From NCBI GenBank assembly GCA_027475525.1, contig JAMWFC010000125.1, forward strand, positions 701,723-765,722: a DNA stretch of 64,000 nt, written 5' to 3'. The translations under genes and the position numbers were made by a program. Shown piece by piece: positions 24,144 through 35,269 of this stretch (position 1 is the first letter of the stretch; every line of letters begins with the position of its first letter). The DNA comes from Macrolepiota albuminosa (taxonomy: Eukaryota > Basidiomycota > Agaricomycetes > Agaricales > Agaricaceae). The notes beneath the pieces were generated by a model. The model did no database searches and was not told the DNA's origin. It saw only the letters and a list, made by a program, of their open reading frames with translations.

Positions 24144-26150
24144 TTGTACAGCAACTTAGAGAGATATCCTGAAGATGTTCCTCCTGTGTCCATTGTTCAT
24201 CGCCAAAGCGCTGACAAGGCTGGTACAATAGAGCCACAGATACATGAAGATAATAAGAAGTCTGGTGTCAATATGGGCAATTGCCCCTTTGTTGTCCACG
24301 GCCTCACTGGTGATGCTTTATCAGCCAAGACTACAGATGAACTTAAAGGCCTTGCAATGCAATATTGGATGTCTAATGAAAAGGCTTTGTGTATTGGTCA
24401 TTCTATATATCCCAAGAATACATTTGGTGATCCAGATTTGTATCCGCAAATGTTTCCTTGGCTGTTCCCCTATGGTCTGGGTGGCATAGGCGGTAACAAG
24501 TGCGGTGTATTAGTGCATGCTTATAAAGCCAACTTGCTTATATATCATGATAAATGCTTTCAAACAGATACTGAATTCCTGTTTGCTGCTTTCAGCCATG
24601 AGCAGGTAAAAGCTGCTACTAGTGGAGGCTATCTAGCAACAAAATGTGCAAACTTTAACGACATTTCTGACTGTTTTACAACTGTCAATCCAAAAGTGTT
24701 TTCTGACCTTTCACAAAGAATGGCAGCTGGAGATATAGTGAAGCTGGTTACAGAGGATGAAAAAACTTGTTTCCATGTAATAAATGACTTGGATGTAATT
24801 TCTGACAGTGTCGAAGGGTCTGCTGTTTCCAAAAAACACATGCGGAATGAGATATGGTCCCTTGTCATAAGCAAAGGTGCTCCTTCTTGGTATATCACCT
24901 TATTGCCTGCCAATGTAAAACACCCTATATGTCTTTATTATGCAGATAGCAAGACGTCCTTCATGCCATTTATGCCCTATACTTCGAACGATGCTTACTG
25001 TCTTATATTCAAGAATCCTGTTGCTGACGCACGTTTCTTTCATTTTATGATAAACACATTCATAATCCACGTATTAGAAACCAACTCAGATAATCCAGGA
25101 TTGTATGAGCATACTTCAGCATACTATGGTACCTTGGAGCAACAAGGTAGACTTATCCTCCATTTTTACATGCTTTTGTAGATTTGAGGAGGGTTAACTC
25201 TAGATGAAGTCAGGAAAAAAATCATGGACCCGTCATTGGGATTTTAAAAGACTATTGTAGAATATCTAGAATCAGTATATTGAGGTGATTTCTTGGCTGG
25301 AGCACTAGGAGACATTGAGAAGCATATATCGTTAAATAAAGCTGCACTAAAATATACAGATCCCACTAGGTCGCTTTCAGAACAGCCATCCATTCCTTGC
25401 AAAGAAGAATGCTTATCTTGCAAAGAAGAATGCTCATCATGCACATCGTGTGATAATGCAGCAGGATGGTGGGATCGCTTTTGTCATATGGTGGACGATC
25501 TGCTGTACCAATCAAACATACATATATGTACTTCCACTAAGGACAAAAATGGCATACAGAAAAAAAATAAGGAACATAAAGAATGTCTTGATAACCCATG
25601 AGGTAAATGTAGAACAAGATTCCCTTGTCCATTGTATGCACACACAGAAGTTGATCTGACTACTGGTGCTTTGAACATGTGGAAAACGGAACTGTGGCTC
25701 AATACATTTATAAGTCCTCTTACTTATCTGTTTTGATGCAATACTAACATAACAAGCCTTTGCTCTGGAACAGCCATCAAGACTGTTTTGTTGTATGTCA
25801 CTAAATACATTACAAAGCCCATCCTCAAAACATGCACTGTGTTTGAGGCAGTTGCTTCAATATTCACTAAAAATGCAAATATACTAAACGGTTCACTTAA
25901 TTGTCAAGAGAAAGCCCACACGCTAATGACCAAGATAGCTAATGTTCTTAGCACTAAAACAGAAATGGGATCACCAATAGTTTGCATATATCTATTAGGC
26001 AATCCTGATTATTATATTGACCATAACTTCTCGAATTTGTATTGGCCTACTTTTGTTCAAGAGGCCAGATATCATTGGGTGGACAATGCTGCTGACCAGT
26101 TATGTGACAAGTTTTCTAATAAGTTGGCAATAATTAAGAAATGAGGATAT
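24144..26150 (+). pseudogene. Helitron RepHel, Helitron_like_N domain and HUH rolling-circle nuclease
   Basis: The frame from 24144 carries landmarks of Helitron replicases: NCPFVVHGLTGDALS, LYPQMFPWLFPYGLGGIGG, FAAFSHEQVKAATSGGYL, KKHMRNEIWSLV and APSWYITLLPANVKHPICLY, then RFFHFMINTFIIHVLE and YYGTLEQQGRLILHFYMLL. In active elements the last block reads HLH; here it is HFY, so one metal-binding His of the HUH motif is now Tyr, a change a single C-to-T would make. The nuclease tyrosine region YVTKYITKP follows at about 25795. Stops after 25180, at 25598, and TGA at 26142 break the frame. It would nick and join DNA in rolling-circle transposition, but this copy cannot. Confidence 0.8.
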
Positions 26151-27890
26151 GTGATAGGGCTATCACCCATATTTGATTATATTTCCAGAGGACCGGAGTT
26201 GGACCAAATGACTTTGTATAAGTGGTTGTTGAGATGTAAGAGAGTCAAGTTAACCAACAGAACACATAATATATTAGTCGATGATGACAACATATTACTT
26301 GGTGTAATGAAAAATATGCAGGGTTTGGTGGTTATTAAATTTTCAACTAGTCATCCACTTTCTGACACTTATGGTACTTATATGTATTCTCTCTTATATA
26401 GACGTGTCCCTAATTTAGTAGGCAGAAATTTACCTAAAAAGGATCACAGGGATAGAGAGTACTATTGTGTGACTATGTTAACACTGTTTAAACCTTGGCA
26501 TACAGGACATGATCTTAAAAGTACTGGAGAAATATGGGATTCAGCTTTTGAATCTACAACCTTCAATAAGCATCAACTCACATTGCTCAAGAACATGAAC
26601 ATACAATATGAGTACTTAGATGCGGCCAACAACTTTTATGCTCAGCTGAAGAGCAGAGGTGTATATCTTACTAATTCAATGCTGACCAGTGATGAACTAT
26701 CTATGATGCAGCAGGACAAAACTGAAAACTTTGAGGATATGGACAATGTAATCACAGGGGTTGATGAAGAAGCATCCGCTGTATTTAGCAAGAAAGAATT
26801 AAAATATAGATCTGATATGCTGCAAATGTCAGCAACTATAGCAAATCTGGGGTGGAGAGATCCCATAATAGATCAGGTGTTTCTTCAAATCAATGTTGTC
26901 AAACCTATGAATGAAGAACGTAACTCATCTTACTGGAAATCTGTTGTTACAGCAAAGTGGAATGAGGTGCTGAAGAGTCAAAATTCCAGCATACCTGCAT
27001 GCAGTAGTAAATTACCAGGCAGTGTACCAGAACTACTGGGCCATATTGACGTAGTGGATCAGATGTATCTTCAGAAAATATATGTAGACAATAAATGAGA
27101 ACCTCTGTTTTCTCTTCTACATCTTTTAAACCATAAAACTTGGGAGCTAAAAAGTAATCTTCAGTTATAACATGTTCATCTTCAGACTATGGGCTGAACA
27201 AAGACCAGCTGAGAATATTCTGCATTGTAGCTAATCACACAACATTGTATATGCCTGAGCAACTTAAATTGTATATGGAAGGAATGGGAGGCACCAGAAA
27301 AACCCAGGTGCTCTGAGCCCTCACTCATCAAGTATTTTGAAGCTAGAGGAGAGGCATATTGTCTGGCTGTGGTTGCACCTACCAGCATTGCTGCATTGCT
27401 TATAGATGGCTCAACATATCATTTGATGTTCAGCATTAACAACATGGTTGGTGTATCAAAGAAACAACTTGCTCAAATAAAAACTTGTTTACTAGGTGTT
27501 GATTATGTGTTTTTCAATGACATATCTATGTTATCATGTTGAGACTTGTACAAGATTTCTGCAAGGCTGGCTCAGCTGTCCAGTAGACTAGATATCTCTT
27601 TTGGTAGTATGAACATGGTATTTGCAGGTGATTTTGCTCAGTTACCCCCTGTCACTGGGCATGAAGGATCGGCATTATATAGTAGAACCATAGGTTTAAA
27701 TACCAAAATGTTGAAGAATCAGGAGTCTGCCATAGGCAAGGCTGTATGGCATCAGATAATGACCATTGTCATATTGCATAAAAATATGAGGCAGAAAACT
27801 CAGTCTATGGAGGATATGGCTTTGTGTACTGCTCTCAAAAACATGAGGTATAGAGCATGCACCAAAGAAGATGTGAAGTTTCTCAGGAGC
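26151..27890 (+). pseudogene. Helitron RepHel, middle region and PIF1-type helicase, truncated
   Basis: An open stretch 26151-27098 holds the inter-domain region. The helicase begins near 27190 with LNKDQLRIF. The Walker A motif reads GMGGTRKT instead of GxGGTGKT, so the invariant Gly is Arg. Frame breaks follow, and then a good frame from 27546 with Walker B/motif II MVFAGDFAQLPPV. Helicase homology stops at VKFLRS (about 27890), where LTR sequence starts. The missing C-terminal part resembles the segment at 30132-31290. The helicase would unwind DNA during rolling-circle transposition. Confidence 0.75.
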
Positions 27891-27933
27891 GGGGTTCAAG
27901 ATGCAAATAGGGAATTCCCAGAGTAGGGAACTA

Positions 27934-29540
27934 CAGTGGCTCAAAAAACTGTTCCAATGTTTTATACTTTTTGAAAGATGACATTGGCATGAAGGATGGG
28001 AAGTATGTAAAATCCTGATTAAATCATGTAAAATACTATGGCATCGTAGCTACAGAATGAATCTAGGGTTATGTAATCAAGATCAAAACTGATGGAGCAA
28101 TAGCCATTTTAAAATATTCACTCATTGGGACAGTTTTTTGAGCATCTCTAATTTTTCAGGTTTATCCTTATTTTACTCAGAAATAAAGAGTAAGTTGCAT
28201 GTGGGAATATAACCAAAGTCATGTGACCATGTTTAGATATATTTGGGAGTAGTTCAAGCTGGTTGAACCACATCTTGACCTTCAACCACTATCATGAAAT
28301 CTATTCCTTCTGCACAACACTCTACTGTTGCTTCTCTTCTTGCTCAAGGGTATTCTCTGGTCAGATTGGAGCTCAAACTGGTCTAGGGAAGTCTACTACT
28401 GGGAGGATTGGTAGAGAGTTGGAGATGGACAAGGAAAACCATCCTGGAGGCCATTCTGCTAAGCTTACTCCATGTGAGAAACAGGCTATTGTTTGACAAA
28501 TCTCAACTAGGAGACTTGATACAGCTGTCCAGGCCACTAATTTTATCAACAACATCATTTCCAACCCTGTCTCTTTCAAGACTGTCTGGAATGTGTTGAA
28601 GGAGGAGGGGTATTGGTCTGCTACCAAGAGAAAAGTTCCTATGCTCAAAGCTAAACATTGACAACTACAGCTTAAATGGGCTCAGAAGCATCAGAACTAG
28701 ACTATAGAGGACTGGAAAAGGGTGTTGTGGACAGATGAGACAAAGATTAATAGGATTGGGTCAGATGGGAAGCAGTATGTGTGGAAGCTACAAGAAGAAG
28801 ACATTTCAAGACCGAACAACTACACCTACTGTGAAGCATGGAGGAGGGAATAATCTCATGGTATGGGGCTGTATGAGTTGGAATGGGGTAGAAAAGCTTG
28901 TAGAGGTGGTGGGGATCATGAATGCAGAGCAGTACTGTGAAATTTTAGATGATGGAGCAAAGGAGAACTTTGAGAAGTTGGAGATGGAGGAGGGTGCCTA
29001 CTACTTTCAACAGGACAATAACTCCAAACACAACTCCAAGAGGGCTGACAAGTGGTTTGAGGACAACAACTTTAATGTCCTTTGGTGGCTAGCCCAATCC
29101 CCTGATCTCAACCCTATTGAACATCTCTGGAAGTACCTCAAAAAGCAACTTAGGCAGTATGAAACACCTCCTTATGGTGTGCATGAATTATGGGAGAGGG
29201 TTGCAAAGGAGTGGGATGAAATACCACCAGAGGTATGCCAAAGACTAATAGAAAGCATGCCTAGAAGGATTCAAGCAGTTATCAAGGCAAATGGAGGACA
29301 TACAAAGTACTAGATATTAAAATTAGAGATGCTCAAAAAACTGTCCCAATGAGTGAATATTTTAAAATGGCTATTGCTTCATCAGTTTTAATCTTGATTA
29401 CATAAACTTACATTCATTTTGTAGCTACAATGCCATAGTATTTTACGTGATTTAATTAGGATTTTAAATACTTCCCATCCTTCATGCCAATGTCATCTTT
29501 CAAGAAGTATGAAACATTGGGACAGTTTTTTGAGCCACTG
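27934..29540 (+). mobile_element. Tc1-type transposon with about 230-bp terminal inverted repeats, TA target duplication
   Basis: Outer ends read CAGTGGCTCAAAAAACTG in inverted orientation, and TA flanks both (27932-27933 and 29541-29542). The repeats extend about 230 bp inward with about 90% identity. Each arm is also internally inverted: the outer GCTCAAAAAACTGTYCCAAT motif recurs at the inner edge as its reverse complement (about 28120-28145 and 29330-29352). The interior carries a Tc1 transposase with a D34E signature. Total length is 1607 bp, typical of Tc1. Confidence 0.9.
28294..29313 (+). pseudogene. Tc1 transposase (DD34E), broken by frameshifts and stops
   Basis: The N-terminal helix-turn-helix region begins MKSIPSAQHSTVASLLAQG (28294). 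A frame slip near 28355 leads into GKSTTGRIGRELEMDKEN. The catalytic core shows LWTDETKIN (first Asp, about 28729-28755), VKHGGGNNLMVWGCMSW, FQQDN (second Asp, about 29010-29024), and exactly 34 residues later the Glu of SPDLNPIEHLW. Stops at 28494 (TGA), 28660 (TGA) and 28698 (TAG) and a second frame slip between about 28780 and 28800 disable it. Both TGA codons fit CGA-to-TGA change. It would cut and paste the element at TA sites. Confidence 0.85.
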
Positions 29541-30131
29541 TAGGTTTGAGAATTAGGTGAAGTCAAAAAGATCAGGAGATTAGAGTTGAGTCAGAAACTA
29601 GGGGTTCTAAGACCAGACTAGGGTTAATAAACTTTAGATTGCAAAATGTGTACCAATCTCAAGAACACGCAAATAAGTTGAGCATGCCAGTTAGTATATA
29701 CTAGTCAATTAAAAAGGCATGCAAACAATCAATGTAATATCAAGACTAAAGTATAACAAGTAGGTAGCTACTCTTTAAGTATTGGTGAGGGTCATCCCAG
29801 ATTTCTAAAAGGTTCTGAGGTATCAGAGGCAGTTCTAGGAGTTAATGTGTAGGAGTGAAAGGGGGGAATTATATACTGAGGATTACACATGCAGAGTGTG
29901 CGATCAGTTGGCATGGAAGGATGGTCCTAATGCATGATAGCCCAGGTAATTGACGTGCTCCAATTGTTGGGTTCTGGAGTCAGAAGGCATGTGTGATAGC
30001 AGAGTTTAATGTGTGTGATGGTGGTGGAACCGGTCATGATGGTGGAAGTTGTGTTGTGAAGTTGGCAAGGGAGTCTCAGATGGGCTTCCAGAGTTGTCCT
30101 GAGGTGATTTCAGGTGGTAGGAGTCATGACA

Positions 30132-31290
30132 CATTATATATGTCTGAGCAACTTAAATTATATATGGGAGGAATAGAGGGCACTAAAAAAAACCCAGATA
30201 CTTCCAGCTCTCATCAAATATTTTAAAGCAAGAAGAGAGGCATATGTTACTCTCTGTTGCTGGACATGAAAGATTAGTGTTATATTTCAGAATTGTAGGA
30301 TTAAATACCAAATTGTTGAAGGATCAGGAGTCTGCTATAAGCAAGGCTGTATGGCATCAGATAACAACCATTGTTATATTGCATAAAAGTATAAAGCAAA
30401 AAACTTAGTCTACAAAAAACACAGCTTTGTATACCATGCTTAAAAACATGAGGTATAGAGCATGCACCAAAAAAGATGTGAAGTTTCTTAAGAGCAGATT
30501 ATTTGCCATCTCTAATAGCTGCCTATTTATATCCAACAAACAGTTCAGAAATGTTTTTATAATCACTGCACAAAATGTAGACAAAGACACAATTAATATT
30601 ATAGGAAGTACTTGATTTGCAAGCAAGAGCCATTAGGAACTAGTGTATTTCTATAATGAAGATATTCTGTTATTCAAGGTTTTCTCCTACTATATAGTGT
30701 GCATCGTAAGACCAACCTTTATTATCTTGCAGTGTTCAAGTCACAGAAAAGCTGCTGTTGTATGTAGGCTTGTCTATTATAATCAAAGATAATGTAGCTA
30801 CAGAATTATGCATCACCAACAAACAAAAAAATTTTGTATATAGTTGAAAAGGTACATTGAATTGGCTAGACAGATTATACTGGATATGTTATTTATACTA
30901 CTTAATAATCCTTTGCAAAGAGTAAAAATTAATAGACTTTCTAGAAATGTGGTTCTGATTATATGTACAAGCATGCATCTTAAATGCCAACTTCCTAGCA
31001 ATAATAATATGTTTTTGTCTCAATCACAAATAGAGATATTGGTAAACTTAACTAAGTGTCAATTGCATCAAGCCTACTACACTACACTATTTTGCAAGGC
31101 TACAGCTGCAGAAACACTTATTATCCAAGAATTTTATGCAAATAAAATACAAGGCAAAGCTAATGGAGCATTGCACAGAGAATTTTATGACTTGAAACTG
31201 CTTAATGAAATAACCAAACTCAGATATATGAACCAGCTCCCTAATAGTTTTGTTGATTCCAAAACTACAACAATAGTTCATCGAACTTGA
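30132..31290 (+). pseudogene. Second, partial Helitron helicase copy (PIF1 C-terminal half)
   Basis: Sequence from 30132 repeats the helicase beginning at about 27240 (EQLKLYM then a decayed Walker A, GIEGTKKN). A deletion relative to the first copy removes the segment equivalent to about 27360-27640, including motif II. It then runs past the point where the first copy is cut (VKFLKSRLFA) into the C-terminal helicase region, with IELARQIILDMLFI, QAYYTTLFCKATAAETLIIQ and LHREFYDLKLLNEITKLRYM. Stops are frequent. It is more AT-rich than the first copy, so it is probably an older insertion, not simply the displaced end of the same element. Confidence 0.6.
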
Positions 31291-31944
31291 AAAAATTGAA
31301 AAATATTATAAGCAGCAAACAGAAATTAAATATGGGCAGATATGGAGAACTGTTGGAAACTTAGTAGAATGCCAACAGTAGTAATAATTATATTGTACAA
31401 TATGTGGCAAGATGACATGTCACTATGGTTAATGACTTTCTGATTCTTTAAGACTTAAGATGCAACAGAAGATTTGAGAAACTATTTAAACAATCACAAT
31501 CTGAAAAACCTTTTATATAGTGAATTAATAGTGTTTATGCTGTAATCAAAAAGTTGCTTACATACAGGCAAAATATATACACATTATATGTGTATTGTCT
31601 ATGTGGTTATATAGTTAATAAAAGATCTGTTATATTGAATTCATGTTAGATTGCCATACTAGATAATTTACAACTATTAATACAACATTTTCTAAGAAAC
31701 ATAGAATTTCTTACTGAATCTTAATATAGAACCTGCACATCTGATTTAGTTAGAATAATAAGAATAGTAAATACAGTATCAATACTGTCTTTTAATGTGA
31801 CATTAATTAACATTACAGTTAATAGATATATTGATGTGCCAGTTTATGGGTTGAGAGACAGATAATATATTCTAAAAGATATTATATATTTCACAAACAA
31901 TTATTTTACATGTCAATAACAGAGTCCTAGTATACTTAAACAAA
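31291..31944. other. AT-rich stretch without recognisable features
   Basis: There are no protein-like frames. The Helitron 3' end (CTRR preceded by a hairpin) could be here, but I could not place one convincingly. Confidence 0.4.
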
Positions 31945-33000
31945 CATAATAAAATAATGTGCTAGATGATAGTGCCTTAGATGCTACTTAGCAAACTGTA
32001 TATACCATAGCTTAGGCAAAGATATTAAAAAAAAATAGTGCAATATAATATGCCTATAAATAGCACTATAAACAATAAAGATAATAAAAATAAGACTAGC
32101 ATTCAACTTAGTGACAAAGTTGGGTCGAGCTAGCACAATTTGAATGCTAAGTGTAACTGGGTGCTTAATGAGTTACAATTTATACTACATGTAAAGTATT
32201 TTTATCTATTTTTTATACTATGCACTACTGTACTTTTAAAATGAGACTATTTATAGTGTTACTAATCAGCACCTCTTCTCATAGTTCCAGCTACAGTGAC
32301 TGGCAGCATATAAATGATGGTGACCAATAGCATTATAATCTATTGGCCATGATGACTTTAAACTGGCTTAGAATTGTATGAGTCTGCTCATTTTTTGGTA
32401 TAATTCTGATTGGCTAGGCTTTTTCAGGATATGATTAGAAAATCCTCAACAGACACTATGAGTGTTAATGTCAGTGCTAAACATTGTATCAATTTCTGAT
32501 AAGTTAAAATATCAGGCTTGAGTATATCTTGTGCCATTATTATTGATTCTTTAAACTTCTGATTGAGGTGTCTTGTCAAATAGCAGCACCTAATGCTCAT
32601 CCCCTTCAGAATTGATTAGTGTTTGGTCAGAATCACTTCCCTACTGTCATGCTAATGCTATAAGTTCTAAGCTTCCTAAATCTTTGAAGTCAATAGATAG
32701 TGTGTGCAGCAGAATTGATAAATAGTAGTTAAGACTGATAAGTAAAGCTTGTAACAGAGTGCCAAAGCCAAAGATATTTTGTATTCAAGAAAGTCGCTAA
32801 AGTCTCTAGTCTAACAAGTATTGGTAGGCCTATAGTATTTCTTAATGTGCTTAGTCTAAGTAAAAGGTTATCAGTGTTTATTACTGATAGTAAGTCATTG
32901 GTAGGCCTATAGTATTTCTTAATGTGCTTAGTCTAAGTAAAAGGTTATCAGTGTTTATTACTGATAGTAAGTCATTTAGTTTAGTCTGTGTATTTAAAAA
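31945..33000 (-). repeat. Older LTR-element segment, copy B (empty-site paralog of 11937-13921)
   Basis: The reverse complement is collinear with 11937-12393 plus 13422-13921. Where copy A carries the solo LTR and GGAAC duplication, this copy reads straight through (about 32420-32430). Nearly all CpG sites kept in copy A are TpG or CpA here. A 77-bp junction duplication lies at 32820-32976. Confidence 0.75.
32820..32976. repeat. Tandem duplication, shift exactly 77 bp (junction 7)
   Basis: Positions 32820-32899 equal 32897-32976 (80 matches at shift 77). The homologous region in copy A (near 11950) is single. Confidence 0.95.
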
Positions 33001-33850
33001 TATTGATTATATTGTTTAAACAACTCCTTGTAAAATCAGGATAACTGTGGATAATTTATATGAATTTAAACAACGCAATTATCAAAAAGTGTTATTGATA
33101 GTCATATATCCAAACACTTATATAATATATGTTAAACACATCTATAGTGAATATAATTTATATTTATTAACATGATTATATATTATATAAATATTTGATG
33201 GAACAACTAATTTATTTATATATTTTATTTATTTTACCATTGTTTAACTGATAGAAGACTAGTTGGTCCAAATGCTAATATAATATGTATTTACATATAT
33301 TAAAATTGTTTTATTATTTATTAATCATTAGTTTGAGCACATAATATTTACTATAATTTCATATGACCAATTTCATATAAACTGTCCATGTTATCTGATT
33401 TTTTAATGTAAGTATATACTATGTAAGCATTTGATGGGATGATTGGTTTAATTTCATTTATTTATTTATTTTTATTGCAATTTTTAATAGTTATTAAATA
33501 ATAATAATAATTAAATAATAAAATTAAGTAATAATTTTATAAAAGTAATGTTGCATTATGTAAACATTTGGTTGAATGACTGTTCAGAGAGTACATGGCA
33601 AATATATATATATAAATTTACTCATTGTTATATCATTTCATAAAAAGCTAGTTAACAGAAAAAACTGGTTTATACTTGTAAAAATAGAAAAAAAAAATAA
33701 GACAAATTTATAATATGTTGAACCAACTTGTGGCACCAATACATGTATATTTGATGTTATATATAACGATTGTGTTTATTATATATGAAAGTATGTATAA
33801 GCCTGCAACTTTTCTTTTATTGGCTATGTTACATCTAGCTTACTCTTACA
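33001..33850. other. Very AT-rich stretch, no genes seen
   Basis: The stretch has long A/T runs, short AT microsatellites (33475-33530, 33600-33615) and no credible coding frame. Confidence 0.5.
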
Positions 33851-33987
33851 ATACGAGCTACGATTCATGCCTTCGGCACAAATTTCGTAGCTCGTTGGGG
33901 GCTTCGCCCCCAAACCCCCCCTTAACTAAGCCTCCACCCTAACCTCACTTCGCTTGGTTAGGGCTCCAAGTATGTATAGAGAACTCA

Positions 33988-34735
33988 GTGCTTAATCCCA
34001 GCCTCAACCTCACTTCGTTCGGTTAAGGCCTCGGTATTTCACAACTCAATGCTTAATCCCAGCCTCAACCTCACTTCGTTCGGTTAAGGCCTCGGTATTT
34101 CACAACTCAATGCTTAATCCCAGCCTCAACCTCACTTCGTTCGGTTAAGGCCTCGGTATTTCACAACTCAATGCTTAATCCCAGCCTCAACCTCACTTCG
34201 TTCGGTTAAGGCCTCGGTATTTCACAACTCAATGCTTAATCCCAGCCTCAACCTCACTTCGTTCGGTTAAGGCCTCGGTATTTCACAACTCAATGCTTAA
34301 TCCCAGCCTCAACCTCACTTCGTTCGGTTAAGGCCTCGGTATTTCACAACTCAATGCTTAATCCCAGCCTCAACCTCACTTCGTTCGGTTAAGGCCTCGG
34401 TATTTCACAACTCAATGCTTAATCCCAGCCTCAACCTCACTTCGTTCGGTTAAGGCCTCGGTATTTCACAACTCAATGCTTAATCCCAGCCTCAACCTCA
34501 CTTCGTTCGGTTAAGGCCTCGGTATTTCACAACTCAATGCTTAATCCCAGCCTCAACCTCACTTCGTTCGGTTAAGGCCTCGGTATTTCACAACTCAATG
34601 CTTAATCCCAGCCTCAACCTCACTTCGTTCGGTTAAGGCCTCGGTATTTTAAGGCCTCGGTATTTCACAACTCAATGCTTAATCCCAGCCTCAACCTCAC
34701 TTCGTTCGGTTAAGGCCTCGGTATTTCACAACTCA
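33988..34735. repeat. 61-bp minisatellite, about 12 copies
   Basis: Each 61-bp copy contains TTCACAACTCAATGCTTAAT and a GCCTCAACC/GGTTAAGGC stem around CACTTCGTTC. Copies are almost identical. The only irregular step (34598 to 34675) is 77 bp instead of 61, matching the junction artefact described below. Confidence 0.95.
34572..34726. repeat. Duplication with shift exactly 77 bp inside the 61-bp array (junction 8)
   Basis: Positions 34572-34649 equal 34649-34726 at shift 77, although the surrounding period is 61. The visible sign is a duplicated 16-bp piece, TTAAGGCCTCGGTATT. Confidence 0.95.
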
Positions 34736-34945
34736 GTCAGTGCTCAATCCCAGTTTTTCTCAACTCTCAGAGCATTATTGTAAGCTAAATTGAATTTTTC
34801 AGATTTATTTAAGCATTTATAAACCTCAAAAAATTCACAATCAGTGTATCAGTAGCCTCTGAATTTTTTCTGATTTTTTGGTGATTTTCTTTCAAATTTC
34901 TAAGCATTTTATATGCACATCTACCAAAAAACAAACAAAAAAGGA

Positions 34946-35100
34946 AGTATGTGTCAGCCTTAGTCAGAAACTGTCAAAACTGACTAATCAGATCAATTCC
35001 CAGGCCTTGTCCCATTCTATATAGTATGTGTCAGCCTTAGTCAGAAACTGTCAAAACTGACTAATCAGATCAATTCCCAGGCCTTGTCCCATTCTATATA
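34946..35100. repeat. Tandem duplication, shift exactly 77 bp (junction 9)
   Basis: Positions 34946-35023 equal 35023-35100 (78 matches at shift 77). The homologous tail at about 37020-37100 has the segment once. Confidence 0.95.
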
Positions 35101-35269
35101 AACGAGCTACGATTCGAATTTCGTAGCTCGTTGGGGGCTTCGCCCCCAAACCCCCCCAACTAAGCCTCCACCCTAACCTCACTTCGTTCGGTTAGGGCTC
35201 CAAGTATGTATAGAGAACTCAGTGCTTATTCCCGGCCTCAACCTCACTTCGTTCGGTTTAGGCCTCCGC

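Larger units (their letters stand above)
27891..30131 (-). repeat. LTR of the CCTGACA family, left-truncated, carrying a nested Tc1 element
   Basis: The parts 27891-27931 and 29543-30131 are collinear with 12498-13416 of the solo LTR at 12394, ending GAGTCATGACA. The first about 100 bp of the LTR (plus-strand order) are missing, so no target duplication can be found. Most differences from the 12-kb copy are C-to-T or G-to-A. It has each of the segments duplicated in the 12-kb LTR only once. A Tc1 element sits at TA within it. Confidence 0.7.
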
